A stretch of DNA of 60,414 nt from an uncultured Sutterella sp. GTDB taxonomy: Bacteria > Pseudomonadota > Gammaproteobacteria > Burkholderiales > Burkholderiaceae_F. Within the stretch, counting starts at the first letter, position 1. The number at the start of each line of letters is the position of its first letter. A model generated the notes under the pieces. The model had not been told where the DNA came from. It saw only the letters and a program-made list of their open reading frames with translations, and did no database searches. Positions 42,409-51,223 of the stretch are shown one piece after another. The DNA lies in the NCBI GenBank assembly GCA_905198475.1, contig CAJKCQ010000005.1, positions 1 through 60,414 on the forward strand, read 5' to 3'. A program made the position numbers and the translations under genes.

Positions 42409-42536
42409 CTCAGTCCTCCCTCATCACCCCACGCTTTCGAGCCCGCCATGAAGGCCGCCCCGTGGAGGTGCATCGGGGGGAGGACCTCTCCACAATTCCA
42501 AGCGCACAGCCGACTTCTTTTCGAGGAGACCCTGCT

Positions 42537-44192
42537 GTGAGCACCTCACACACCGCCATTCCGCCCGTCGTCACGGAGCGCCCTCAGGACGCCGCCGACC
42601 ACGGGCTTGACCTCTTCGCCGGGCGTCTGCCCGGCCGCCGCGTCTACGGCGCGTCCGCCCACGGCGAACCCGTGCCCTTCCGCTCGGTTGCGCTCGACCC
42701 TACGCCCGCGGGCTTCGGGGGCGGCGCGCAGCCGCACATTCATCTCGCCGACGTGACCGGTCCCTTCGGCGAAGGGTCGGGCGAAGGGCTGCCGCGCCGC
42801 CGCGCGCGGCCCGAACCCGGCGCGCCCACGCAGCTCGCCCTTGCCCGCGCCGGGGTCGTGACGCCCGAAATGTCCTTCGTCGCCGAGCGCGAGAACCTGA
42901 TGCGCGCCGCGTTGGTCGAAGAGCTCCGCACGCTTGGGAACCCGAAGGCCGAGGCCCTCTACGCCCGGGTCGCGGCCGCCCCTCTCTGGGCGCCGGAGGA
43001 CGTGCGCCGGCTCGTCGCCGCGCGCGAGGCGGTGATTCCGCTCAACTTCCGTCACCCGGAGGCCGAGCCCATGGCGATCGGGCGGGCGTTCGCCACCAAG
43101 GTGAACGCCAACATCGGCACTTCGGTCGCGAGCGAGGACTGGCGCGAGGAGATCGGCAAGCTCCGCGAGGCGCTCTACTGCGGCGCGGACACCGTGATGG
43201 ACCTCTCGACCGGGCGCGACATCACTGCGACCCGCGAGGCGCTGCTGCGCCGCTCGCCCGTGCCGCTCGGCACCGTTCCTGTCTATGAGGCGCTCGAGCG
43301 CGCCGGGCGTCCGGAAAAGCTCTCCTGGAAGCTCTTCCGCGACGTGATGGTCGAGCAGGCCGAGCAGGGCGTGGACTACATGACGATCCACGCCGGGGTT
43401 CTGAAGGGCCACGTGGCCCTCACGCGGTCGCGCCTCACCGGCATCGTCTCGCGCGGGGGCGGCCTGATGGCCGTCTGGATGCACGCCTCGGGGCGCGAGA
43501 GCTTCCTCTACGAGCACTACGACGAGATCCTCGAGATTGCGCGCCGGTACGACGTGACGCTCTCCCTGGGCGACGGGCTGCGCTCCGGGTCCACCCACGA
43601 CGGGTGCGACGCGGCGCAGCTCGCGGAACTGAAGACCCTGGGCGAACTCAACCGCCGCGCCGGCGCCGCCGACGTGCAGGTGATGATCGAGGGCCCCGGG
43701 CACATCATCCTGCCCGACGTGCGCCGCAACCAGGAGCTCGAGGACGACTGGTGCGACCGGGCGCCCTTCTATACGCTAGGGCCCCTCGTCACCGACATGG
43801 GGGCGGGATACGACCACGTCACGGCCGCGATCGGCGGCGCGCTGATCGGCGCGGCCGGCACCGCGATGCTCTGCTACGTCACCCCGAAGGAGCACCTGGG
43901 GCTTCCCGACGCCGACGACGTGAGGGAGGGGATGGCGGCCTTCCGCATCGCCGCCCACGCGGCGGACCTCGCCCGCGGGGTGCCCGGCGCCAATCTACGC
44001 GACCTCGCGATGAGCGCGGCGCGCTTTGAGTTCCGCTGGAACGACCAGTTCCGGCTCGCCGTGGACCCGGCGCACGCCGCGGCCCTGCACGACGAGACGC
44101 TCTCGGGGTCGGGGGCGCGCGAGGCACATTTCTGCTCGATGTGCGGGCCGGCCTTCTGCCCGATGAAGCTCGCGCGCGATCTCTTCGACTGA
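42537..44192 (+). CDS. thiC: Phosphomethylpyrimidine synthase ThiC
   Basis: Radical SAM enzyme making HMP-P from AIR for thiamine. The 551-residue protein has the ThiC core, with NANIGTSVASEDWREEIGKL, ADTVMDLSTGRDI, and the C-terminal cluster motif HFCSMCGPAFCPMKL (Cx2Cx4C). GTG at 42537 follows GAGGAG with about 8-nt spacing, and the first residues read STSHTAIPP. A longer frame from 42357 lies inside the riboswitch and is rejected. Expression is under the TPP riboswitch. No other thi genes are in the window. Confidence 0.95.
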   Translation: MSTSHTAIPPVVTERPQDAADHGLDLFAGRLPGRRVYGASAHGEPVPFRSVALDPTPAGFGGGAQPHIHLADVTGPFGEGSGEGLPRRRARPEPGAPTQLALARAGVVTPEMSFVAERENLMRAALVEELRTLGNPKAEALYARVAAAPLWAPEDVRRLVAAREAVIPLNFRHPEAEPMAIGRAFATKVNANIGTSVASEDWREEIGKLREALYCGADTVMDLSTGRDITATREALLRRSPVPLGTVPVYEALERAGRPEKLSWKLFRDVMVEQAEQGVDYMTIHAGVLKGHVALTRSRLTGIVSRGGGLMAVWMHASGRESFLYEHYDEILEIARRYDVTLSLGDGLRSGSTHDGCDAAQLAELKTLGELNRRAGAADVQVMIEGPGHIILPDVRRNQELEDDWCDRAPFYTLGPLVTDMGAGYDHVTAAIGGALIGAAGTAMLCYVTPKEHLGLPDADDVREGMAAFRIAAHAADLARGVPGANLRDLAMSAARFEFRWNDQFRLAVDPAHAAALHDETLSGSGAREAHFCSMCGPAFCPMKLARDLFD

Positions 44193-44241
44193 AGGGGCGG
44201 ACGGGGCGCCTCCGGGGCCAGCCGCAGGGCGGTGGAGCAAC

Positions 44242-44281
44242 GTCGGAAAGCCCTACGGGAAGGCGCTCTTCCGGCGCCGAC
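44242..44281 (+). terminator. Hairpin downstream of thiC
   Basis: GTCGG (44242-44246) pairs with CCGAC (44277-44281), with an inner perfect GGAAG/CTTCC arm at 44258-44272. It lies 50 nt after the thiC stop. Confidence 0.4.
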
Positions 44282-44397
44282 TCTTGAGGTATTACTCGGC
44301 CTCCCTCGCGCCCTCGGGCGTAGACTTCCCCGAACGGCGCCCCGCGGGGGCGCACACAAAAGACCGCAGACCGGGGAGACGCGCTTGGGGGCCGCTT

Positions 44398-44444
44398 GAG
44401 GAGCGCCCGACAAAATCGCTCCTCCCGCGGAGATCCTCTCTCCG
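44398..44444 (+). other. Two hairpins in the metQ leader (432-bp gap 44193-44624)
   Basis: GAGGAGCG/CGCTCCTC (44398-44424) and CGGAGA/TCTCCG (44428-44444) are perfect and adjacent. No known SAM, SAH or other metabolite riboswitch consensus was recognised, and no gene is supported in the gap. Confidence 0.35.
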
Positions 44445-44624
44445 TGCAGACCGGCTGCGGTCGCTTAAAAGAAGACGCCGCTCGCGTACGGGCCGTCCAC
44501 AACAACCCCGCGTTCCGGAAAGCGCTAGCGCGCCGCCGTCAGAGGAACACAAGATCCATTCCAGGCGGCGCATTCACCCGGGCTCCCGGCCACCCTTTCC
44601 GTCACCACAAGAAGGATTCCCATC

Positions 44625-45455
44625 ATGAAGTTCACCAAACTCTTCGGCGCACTCGCCCTTTCCGCCGGCCTCGCCTTCGGCCTCTGCGCCTGCGGCGACA
44701 AGACCGCCCCCGCCCCGAAGGCGGACGCTCCCAAGGCCGTCACGCTCTCGATCGGCGTCTCGCCCGTGCCGCACGCCGACATCATCAATTTCGTCAAGCC
44801 CACCCTGGAGAAGGAAGGCGTCAACGTCAAGGTGATCGAGTTCAACGACTACGTGCAGCCCAACCTCGCGCTCGACAGCAAGGAGCTCGACGCGAACTTC
44901 TTCCAGCACAAGCCCTATCTCGACACGTTCGCAAAGGAGCACAAGCTCAATCTCGCCGTCCTCTGCGCCGTCCACCTCGAACCGATGGGCGTCTACTCGA
45001 AGAGCGTGAAGGCGATCGGCGACGTGCCCGAAGGCGCCAAGGTCGGCATCCCGAACGACCCGACGAACGGCGGCCGCGCGCTCAAGGTCCTCGAGTCCGC
45101 GGGCCTCATCAAGGTCGATCCCGCGGCGGGCATCCTCGCCACGAAGCGCGACGTCGTCGAGAACCCCAAGAAGCTCGACTTCGTCGAAGTTGAGGCCGCG
45201 CAGCTGCCGCGCGCGCTCGACGACGTGGCCGTCGCCGTCATCAACTCCAACTTCGCGCTCTCGGCGAACCTCAATCCCGTGAAGGACGCCATCGCGATCG
45301 AGGCGAAGGATTCGCCCTACGCCAACATCGTCGTGGTCCGCGCGGGCGACGAGAACCGCCCTGAACTGCAGAAGCTCAAGGCCGCGCTCCTCACGCCCGA
45401 CGTGAAGAAGTTCCTCGAGGAGAAGTACAAGGGCGCCGTCGTTCCGGCCTTCTGA
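44625..45455 (+). CDS. metQ: MetQ-type methionine-binding lipoprotein
   Basis: Substrate-binding lipoprotein of the MetNIQ uptake system. A signal with lipobox LCAC (C23) is followed by VTLSIGVSPVPHADIINFV, VKVIEFNDYVQPNLALDSKE, LDANFFQHKPYLDTFAKEHK and PNDPTNGGRALKVLESAGLI, all NlpA/MetQ hallmarks. It has 276 residues. The ATPase (metN) and permease (metI) genes are not adjacent, so it is an orphan binding protein or pairs with a distant transporter. It starts after a structured 432-bp leader gap; a terminator follows. Confidence 0.92.
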   Translation: MKFTKLFGALALSAGLAFGLCACGDKTAPAPKADAPKAVTLSIGVSPVPHADIINFVKPTLEKEGVNVKVIEFNDYVQPNLALDSKELDANFFQHKPYLDTFAKEHKLNLAVLCAVHLEPMGVYSKSVKAIGDVPEGAKVGIPNDPTNGGRALKVLESAGLIKVDPAAGILATKRDVVENPKKLDFVEVEAAQLPRALDDVAVAVINSNFALSANLNPVKDAIAIEAKDSPYANIVVVRAGDENRPELQKLKAALLTPDVKKFLEEKYKGAVVPAF

Positions 45456-45520
45456 TCTGAAGGAACGACCCATCCTCTGCCGGGAGGGGCTTGCGAGCCG
45501 CTTCCGGCTCACAAACACAG

Positions 45521-45552
45521 AACCGGTGGTTCTCTCGCGAGATCCGCCGGTT
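45521..45552 (+). terminator. Terminator after metQ
   Basis: AACCGGTGG (45521-45529) pairs with CCGCCGGTT (45544-45552) with one G-U pair, followed by TCCGTTT. Confidence 0.65.
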
Positions 45553-45589
45553 TCCGTTTGCGCCCGAAGGAGGCAGCCCAAATGCAGAA

Positions 45590-45623
45590 CGGCCGCGCCT
45601 TCTCGAAGAAGAAGGTGCGGCCG
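45590..45623 (-). terminator. Terminator after the aldo/keto reductase gene
   Basis: CGGCCGCGCCTTCT (45590-45603) pairs with AGAAGGTGCGGCCG (45610-45623) with one mismatch; minus-strand read-out of the reductase gene passes it 23 nt after the stop. Confidence 0.6.
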
Positions 45624-45645
45624 CGGATGCGTTCGGGAGCGTCCG

Positions 45646-46500
45646 TCAGAAGGTCACGGTGTCGGGATGGAGCCCCGAGAAGGCCGTCTGCGGGAGGCTC
45701 GAGAGTTCGTCGCGCTCTTCGTCCGTGAGCGAGAAGCCGAAGACGTCGAGGTTTTCCTTCTGGTGGTGAAAGTCGGTCGCCTTCGGAATCGGGGCGATGC
45801 CGAGCTCGATGCACCAGCGCAGCGCCGCCTGCGCGGGCGAGACGCCGTGGTTGGCGGCGATGCGCTCGAGCACGGGGTGCTTGAGGAGCGTGCCGCGGCC
45901 GAGCGGGCTCCAGGCCTGCACGCGGATGCCGCGGTCCATGCAGAAGCGCACGGCGCCGCGCTGCGGGTAGCCCGGGTGGATTTCAAGCTGGTTCACCATC
46001 GGGCGGACCTTCGCGCGCGCGAGGAGCGGAACGAGGTGGTGCGGGAGGAAGTTCGAGACGCCGATCGCGCGCACGGCGCCCGCCTTGTAGATCTTCTCGA
46101 AGGCGCGCCAGGTGCCGGCGTTCTGCGCCTGCCAGACCATGGGCTCGCCCTGGGCGGCCGGCCAGTGGATGAGGAGCAGGTCGAGGTAGTCCACCTGCAT
46201 CTGCTCGCGGATCATCTCGTAGGCGTCCTCGGCGGATTCAAACGAGCGGTGCGAGGCCCAGATCTTGCTCGTGAGGAAGAATTCCGAGCGCGGAATGCCC
46301 GACTCGCGGATCACGTCGCCGATCAGCGCGGCGTTGTTGTAGATCTGCGCCGTGTCGAAGTGGCGGTACCCCAGCTGGATCGCCGTCTGGATCGTGCTCT
46401 GGAAGTGCTCGTTGATCGGGATCTGCCAGGTGCCGAAGCCGATGGTCGGCATTTCGACGCCGTTGGCGAGCACGACGGTTTCCTTCAGGGGTTCGGTCAT
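45646..46500 (-). CDS. Aldo/keto reductase
   Basis: An NADPH-dependent TIM-barrel oxidoreductase of 284 residues. The catalytic tetrad is visible: D49 (YRHFDTAQ), Y54 (IYNN), K79 (FFLTSKIW), H112 (LLIHWP). The C-terminal KATDFHHQKENLDVF is the NADPH phosphate pocket. It resembles the 2,5-diketo-gluconate reductase-like group; the substrate is unknown. It is divergent from the Crp-like gene, which may control it. Confidence 0.9.
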   Translation of the reverse strand: MTEPLKETVVLANGVEMPTIGFGTWQIPINEHFQSTIQTAIQLGYRHFDTAQIYNNAALIGDVIRESGIPRSEFFLTSKIWASHRSFESAEDAYEMIREQMQVDYLDLLLIHWPAAQGEPMVWQAQNAGTWRAFEKIYKAGAVRAIGVSNFLPHHLVPLLARAKVRPMVNQLEIHPGYPQRGAVRFCMDRGIRVQAWSPLGRGTLLKHPVLERIAANHGVSPAQAALRWCIELGIAPIPKATDFHHQKENLDVFGFSLTDEERDELSSLPQTAFSGLHPDTVTF

Positions 46501-46921
46501 GGTGGGATTCTTCTTTTTCTGTGCGCGGAGTGTGGATCAGGAGGGCGGCGGTTCCCGGCGCAGCGGGAGCCCGATTGAAGACGCCGTCCGGCGGACGGGG
46601 CGGCGTTCGGTTTCTGTGTGCATCCTACAGGATGAAGGGGCAAAGCCCTTTGACATAAGCGAAGGTAGGGAGAAATTTCGCTGCCTAAAGCTCATTAGCC
46701 CACTGGACAAAAAGGGGGCGCCGGGGATAAGGCCCCCAAGAGGCGGGCCGCGCGCGGCCTTGACTCGGGTCCGGGCACGCCGCCAAAATTCCTCCAAACG
46801 CCTCCCAGCTGCGCGCCGCTCCCTCAAGCTGCGCGGTGGATGACGCGTCCCGCTCTCCACACCCCGGCCGAGCAGAGGACGGGAGCGGGAGGGCTGAAAG
46901 AAGACTGGAGAGAATCCCCCG
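46501..46921. other. 421-bp divergent intergenic region
   Basis: No gene is supported here. It holds a perfect 14-bp inverted repeat CATCCTACAGGATG (46621-46634), which could bind a dimeric regulator, a CCGTCC/GGACGG hairpin (46584-46598), and a TTGACA at 46650-46655 without a convincing -10 at the right distance. Confidence 0.4.
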
Positions 46922-47791
46922 ATGAGAAGGTTTTCCGAAGAGTGGATCCGTGCGCTTTCCCAATGCCGCTTCGCCGGACCCTGGCCCGATTGGAGCGGAC
47001 CGAGAAACGCCCCGGTGATGCCGTGGATCACGCTGCCCATCCATCCGCTTCTGCGGCAGGCCTTCGAGGAGTTCGGCGAGGTGCAGGAATTCAAGGCGGG
47101 CGACTGGCTCTTTCCCCGCGTGCAGGTGAGAAGCTACATGCTCGTCGAGGCGGGCCTCACGGGTCGCATCGTCGCCACCGCCGACGGGCAGCCCGGCGCG
47201 GGCGCGATGGCGCTCTCCGCCCCGATGCGCAACGCCGCGGGGAATCTCAACTGGATGACGCACCGCGCGGCGATCGGGCGCTACCAGGCGCTCTCCGACG
47301 CCCGCGTGCGGGTGATTCCGCACGCCGAGGCGCTGCACTACCTCCTGGAGGCGGACCGGGACTTCCAAATGGCGCTCTACGCGCAGCAGGAGCTCATCAA
47401 CCTCTCGGACCGCTTCGGCTTCGCGGTCCTCGCGCTCCTCCCTGCGCTCGAGCGCTTCAAGGTGCTCCTGATCGGCTGGTCGCTCTTCTACGGCGAGCTC
47501 ATTGAAGCGGGCGGCCGCACGCTCGTGCGCATTCCGTCGCCCGGGCGCAAGAACCACATCGCGCAGGTGATCCGCACTTCGCTCGTGACGCTCGACACGC
47601 TCTTGACCGAGATGCGCCGCACGGCCGGCTACGAGCGCGACGGCGACTTCCTCATCTTCGACGCCGCGTCGCTGCAGGACGTCCACGCGTGGATGCGCCA
47701 GGCCGAGGGGACGGACGCGTACCTCGCGCGCCCCGAGCGCGTCGAGGACATGCTCGCCGCCGCCCAGGCCGAACCCGTCGCCGCGGCCTGA
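46922..47791 (+). CDS. Crp/Fnr-family regulator, divergent
   Basis: A 289-residue protein with the Crp shape. Residues about 38-150 look like a cyclic-nucleotide-type barrel (IHPLLRQAFEEFGEVQEFKA, DWLFPRVQVRSYMLVEAGLT), a long dimer helix follows (about 150-180), and a winged HTH with HIAQVIRTSLVTLDTLLTEM (about 215-235) ends it. The usual phosphate-binding RxS segment is not obvious, and there are no FNR-type N-terminal cysteines. It is probably a ligand- or redox-independent regulator. The divergent aldo/keto reductase gene may be a target. Confidence 0.68.
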   Translation: MRRFSEEWIRALSQCRFAGPWPDWSGPRNAPVMPWITLPIHPLLRQAFEEFGEVQEFKAGDWLFPRVQVRSYMLVEAGLTGRIVATADGQPGAGAMALSAPMRNAAGNLNWMTHRAAIGRYQALSDARVRVIPHAEALHYLLEADRDFQMALYAQQELINLSDRFGFAVLALLPALERFKVLLIGWSLFYGELIEAGGRTLVRIPSPGRKNHIAQVIRTSLVTLDTLLTEMRRTAGYERDGDFLIFDAASLQDVHAWMRQAEGTDAYLARPERVEDMLAAAQAEPVAAA

Positions 47792-47847
47792 AGCGGCATC
47801 GGGCGGCTCCGGGCGGTCCCGGGCCGCACGGCCTGCGGACCCGCGGG

Positions 47848-47853
47848 TAGTAT
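47848..47853 (+). promoter_or_regulatory. Candidate -10 box (TAGTAT)
   Basis: TAGTAT 40 nt upstream of the 47893 start, just after the Crp-like gene. Confidence 0.25.
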
Positions 47854-47892
47854 TGCGTGCAAGAGAGACTCAACCGCACGCAGGCCGCCCCC

Positions 47893-49263
47893 ATGCAATT
47901 CGTAGATTCCGAACTCATCACGTGGCTCTTCATCGCGCTCGCGGGACTCGCCTTCGGCGGGCTCGCGCTCGCCCGGATGCTGCAGAGCCGCCGGGGAGAC
48001 GCCTTCATGCGCCGGGCGGCGAAGAAGTCCTCCGCGGCGCCCGCCCGCGCGAGAACGGAGCGGATCGCGCGCCGCCCTCAGGCGCCCGAGATCCCGAAGA
48101 TTCCCGAACCCGCCCCCGTCGTGAAGCCCGTGATCGCGGGCCCGGGGCGCCCCGCCGTGCTCGTCTTCGGCGTGCCCGGTTCGCCTGCGGTCCTCATGCA
48201 GCGCACCGCAGCGATGGAGGATGCGGATGCGCCCGAGGCGCCCCTCACGAAGGAGGCGCTGGAAGCGCCTGCGCTCGAACTTCTCGCCCGGCGCGCGCTC
48301 GCCCTCATGAAGGAAACGGATGACGACCTCGCCCCGGACCGCTTCACGGTGACGGTTGAACTCCCGCCCGCGGCTGCGGCCGCGGCGGGCGCGCCGCTTG
48401 AACTCCGCGCCCTCGACCCCCACGGCCTCCTCTTGGGTGAGGCGGCGGTGGAGGCCCCCGACGCCGCGGGGTTTCTCGAGGAGCTTACGGCACTTCTGGG
48501 ACGCATCCCGCAGGGCGGCGCCGCACTCACGCGCGCCGCGGACGCGGCCTATGCCCACGCCGGAATGCTCCTTTGCGAAGCGGCCCGGCCTGCCGGAGGT
48601 GAGGCCGCGCAGGTGCAGGCCGAAGACCGGTTCTCCGCGGACTTGAAGCGCCTCTTCGCGCGCGTCGAGGCGCTGCGCACGGGCGCGGCTCCGGCGGAGG
48701 AATCCCTGGGCGCGCTCGAAACGGAACTCAATCAGACCTCGGCCGCGATCGACCGGGTGCTCGGGCTTCTCGCCGCGCCGGAGGGCGGCCTCATGGGGAG
48801 TCCCGCAGAGACGGCTGCGGCCCTTGCGAACGCCCGGCGCCTCACGGCCCTTCGCGAAGCGGCCGTGCGCCTCGGGTGGGTGCTCGCCGCGAAGCGCCTG
48901 TTCGAATCGACGGACTACGCGGCGGGGCTCGCCGCCGCCGCGCGGCTGCGCGCTCAGGCCGCGGCCTTCCCCGACGGCGCGTTGGCGGCCGATGCGGCGG
49001 TCGAGGCGGTCGGCGGGTTCGAACGCTCGCTTGAAGACCCGCTCGCCGCTCCGCTCACGCCCGAGGAACGCGAGGGCCTTCCGGTTCTGCGCGCCGAGGC
49101 GGAGGTATTCCGCGAAGAGGCCCGCAGCCGCAGGGAGCTCGAGGCCGACGCCGCGGCCCTCACGGAGGCGCTCGACCGCCGTCTCCTCGCCGCGGGCCGG
49201 CGTCCCCGGTGGGTGCTCCGCGTTGCGGCGGACGGGCGCCTCGCGGGCGTTGCGGCGGGCTGA
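47893..49263 (+). CDS. Membrane-anchored protein of unknown function
   Basis: 456 residues from the ATG at 47893 (a GTG at 47857 adds 12). An N-terminal hydrophobic helix (LITWLFIALAGLAFGGLALA) is followed by a basic stretch, then a Pro-rich linker and an Ala/Leu/Glu-rich helical body without cysteines. Helical periodicity in the region 240-440 suggests a coiled-coil or helical bundle. A single membrane anchor with the bulk in the cytoplasm is likely because of the positive residues after the helix. No family is recognised. It sits between the Crp-like gene and the convergent amidohydrolase. Confidence 0.55.
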   Translation: MQFVDSELITWLFIALAGLAFGGLALARMLQSRRGDAFMRRAAKKSSAAPARARTERIARRPQAPEIPKIPEPAPVVKPVIAGPGRPAVLVFGVPGSPAVLMQRTAAMEDADAPEAPLTKEALEAPALELLARRALALMKETDDDLAPDRFTVTVELPPAAAAAAGAPLELRALDPHGLLLGEAAVEAPDAAGFLEELTALLGRIPQGGAALTRAADAAYAHAGMLLCEAARPAGGEAAQVQAEDRFSADLKRLFARVEALRTGAAPAEESLGALETELNQTSAAIDRVLGLLAAPEGGLMGSPAETAAALANARRLTALREAAVRLGWVLAAKRLFESTDYAAGLAAAARLRAQAAAFPDGALAADAAVEAVGGFERSLEDPLAAPLTPEEREGLPVLRAEAEVFREEARSRRELEADAAALTEALDRRLLAAGRRPRWVLRVAADGRLAGVAAG

Positions 49264-49392
49264 GGCCCGCTCCTAGGTTGGTCAAAAGAAATCCCCGGGG
49301 AAGCCCAGCGGCCGCCCGCGGATTTTTGCGTTCTGCGCTTCAAGAAAATCCGGCGTCCGGGCGCTTCACCCGCGGAGGGCCCGAACAAAAAG

Positions 49393-49424
49393 CGGCCGCA
49401 GTCCGGTGAAGGATGCTGCGGCCG
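49393..49424 (-). terminator. Intrinsic terminator after the amidohydrolase gene
   Basis: CGGCCGCAG (49393-49401) pairs with CTGCGGCCG (49416-49424); on the minus strand the stem runs into CTTTTTG. It is 91 nt beyond the stop. Confidence 0.75.
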
Positions 49425-49514
49425 GGCGGCTTCGAGAGAGCGGAAAGCCGAAGGAAAAAGTCTGCGGGTCCCGGGTTCACTCCCGGGGGCGTGTTGTTTT
49501 GGAGTGGGCGCCCG

Positions 49515-51131
49515 TCAGGCGTTCGGGCGCTCGAAGACGAAGTCGCCGCCCATCATCGTGGCGTCGACCTTGACGTCGCGGATCTTGAGCGGGTCGATCG
49601 TGAAGATGTTCTCCGAAAGCACCACAAGGTCGGCGAGATAGCCCGGGAGCAGGCGCCCCTTCACGTTCTCGTCGAAGCTCGCAAAGGCGCCTTCACGCGT
49701 GTAGGCGTCGACGGCGTCGTAGACGTCGAGGCACTCCTCGGGGTGGAAGCCCCCTTCGGGTTCGCCCGTGAGGCGGCGGCGGTTGACGGCGCAGTAGAGG
49801 TTGTCGATCGGGTTCATGTCCTCGATCGGGGAGTCCGTGCCGAAGGACATGTGGATGCCGAGGCGCTTCATCGTGCCGAAGGCGTAGCTCGTCGCGGCGA
49901 GCTCGGGGCCGACGCGCTCCTCGACGATCTTCGTGTCGTAGTGCAGGAAGATCGGCTGCACGAGGGCGAGGATGCCGTTCTTCGTGAAGCGCTCGACCAG
50001 CGGACGGTCCGTGATCTGCACGTGCACGATGCCGAGGCGGAGCGGATTTTCACCGTTCCGGCAGACCGCGTCGTAGGCGTCGAGGATGCGCTCGATCGCG
50101 CCGTCGCCGATCGCGTGCGTGACGACGGAGCAGTTGTGCGAGACGGCGAGCCCCACCTGGGTTGCAACCTCTTCGGGCGTGAGCGTGGCGATGCCCTTCG
50201 TCGTCGGGTCGTCGCGGTAGGGTTTGCGCATGAAGGCCGTGCGGGCGCCGAGGGAGCCGTCCGCGAAGAGCTTCAGGGGCCCGAAGCGGTGCAGGTCGTC
50301 ACCCTTGCCGGTGATGTTGCCCGCCTCGAGGAACTCGCGGTAGGCGTCGGCCGTCTGGAAGCTCGACTGGTGCCAGACGCGCACGAGCGGATGGTCGGCC
50401 ATCACGCGGCGGTAGGCTTCGAGCACGTCGCGCCAGGTGCCCATGCGCAGGTCGCAGGTGTGCACCGACGTGACGCCCGTCTCCGCGGCGTGCTTCATCG
50501 CCGTGCGGATGAGCTCGACGTACTCCTCGACCGAGCGGCTGCGGAAGAGCGAGAGGAGCGGCGCGCGGGCGTTCTCGGAGAAGATGCCGTTGAGGCGCCC
50601 CGAGGCGTCGCGGCCGATCGAGCCGCCCTCGGGAGCGACCGCCGACTCGTCCACGCCGGCGCGCTCGAGCGCGGCGGTGTTGGCGGTGAGGAGGTGCCCG
50701 CAGGCGCGCTCGAAGACGAGGGGATACTCGGTCGAAATGTCGTCGAGGTCCTCGCGCGTCAGAAGGCGCGCTTCGTCGGTGAAGTAGTCCTGGTTCCATC
50801 CCATGCCGTGAAGCACAGACCCGGGAGCGGGCTGCCTGCGCTCGATGTACTCGCGGGCGATGCGCTTCACCTCGGCGATGCTCGTCGCGTGCTGCAGGCG
50901 GATGTCCATGAGCGCGATGCCGGTGTTGAGGAGATGCTGGTGCGAGTCGATGAAGCCCGGGACGACGGTGCGGCCCTTGGCGTCGTATTCGGTCGCGTCG
51001 GCCGGGGCGGCGGCGCGGACTTCCGTCTCGGCGCCGACGGCGGCGATCCGGCCGTCCACCACGAGGAGCGCCTCCTCGAAGCGGCCGCGTTCAACGTAGA
51101 CGTTCGCATTGCGGATGAGAGTGGCGGTCAT
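49515..51131 (-). CDS. YtcJ-like metal-dependent amidohydrolase
   Basis: A 538-residue TIM-barrel amidohydrolase of the YtcJ/amidohydrolase-3 group. The ligand motif GFIDSHQHLL (near 60), LADGSLGARTAFM-type stretch (LKLFADGSLGARTAFMRKPY), and FGTDSPIEDMNPIDNLYCAV (near 440) are present. It probably hydrolyses an amide or N-acyl compound. ATG at 51131 begins MTATLIRNANVYVERGRFEE and follows an AGGA. It lies 92 nt downstream of the APC permease start-to-stop unit on the same strand; the pair may import and hydrolyse an amino-acid derivative. Confidence 0.87.
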   Translation of the reverse strand: MTATLIRNANVYVERGRFEEALLVVDGRIAAVGAETEVRAAAPADATEYDAKGRTVVPGFIDSHQHLLNTGIALMDIRLQHATSIAEVKRIAREYIERRQPAPGSVLHGMGWNQDYFTDEARLLTREDLDDISTEYPLVFERACGHLLTANTAALERAGVDESAVAPEGGSIGRDASGRLNGIFSENARAPLLSLFRSRSVEEYVELIRTAMKHAAETGVTSVHTCDLRMGTWRDVLEAYRRVMADHPLVRVWHQSSFQTADAYREFLEAGNITGKGDDLHRFGPLKLFADGSLGARTAFMRKPYRDDPTTKGIATLTPEEVATQVGLAVSHNCSVVTHAIGDGAIERILDAYDAVCRNGENPLRLGIVHVQITDRPLVERFTKNGILALVQPIFLHYDTKIVEERVGPELAATSYAFGTMKRLGIHMSFGTDSPIEDMNPIDNLYCAVNRRRLTGEPEGGFHPEECLDVYDAVDAYTREGAFASFDENVKGRLLPGYLADLVVLSENIFTIDPLKIRDVKVDATMMGGDFVFERPNA

Positions 51132-51223
51132 GATTTGATGTCCTGTGAAGCGGAGGCGGTGCGGAGGGGCCCATTGCGGGGCGTGCGCCGCCAAATGGAA
51201 GAAGTTGCGGGTGCGCGTGCAGG

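Noticed and set aside
42357..42536. Upstream extension of thiC
   Set aside because: It lies inside the TPP aptamer and has no Shine-Dalgarno; GTG 42537 is well placed.
44193..44624. SAM riboswitch before metQ
   Set aside because: None of the known SAM aptamer cores could be matched.
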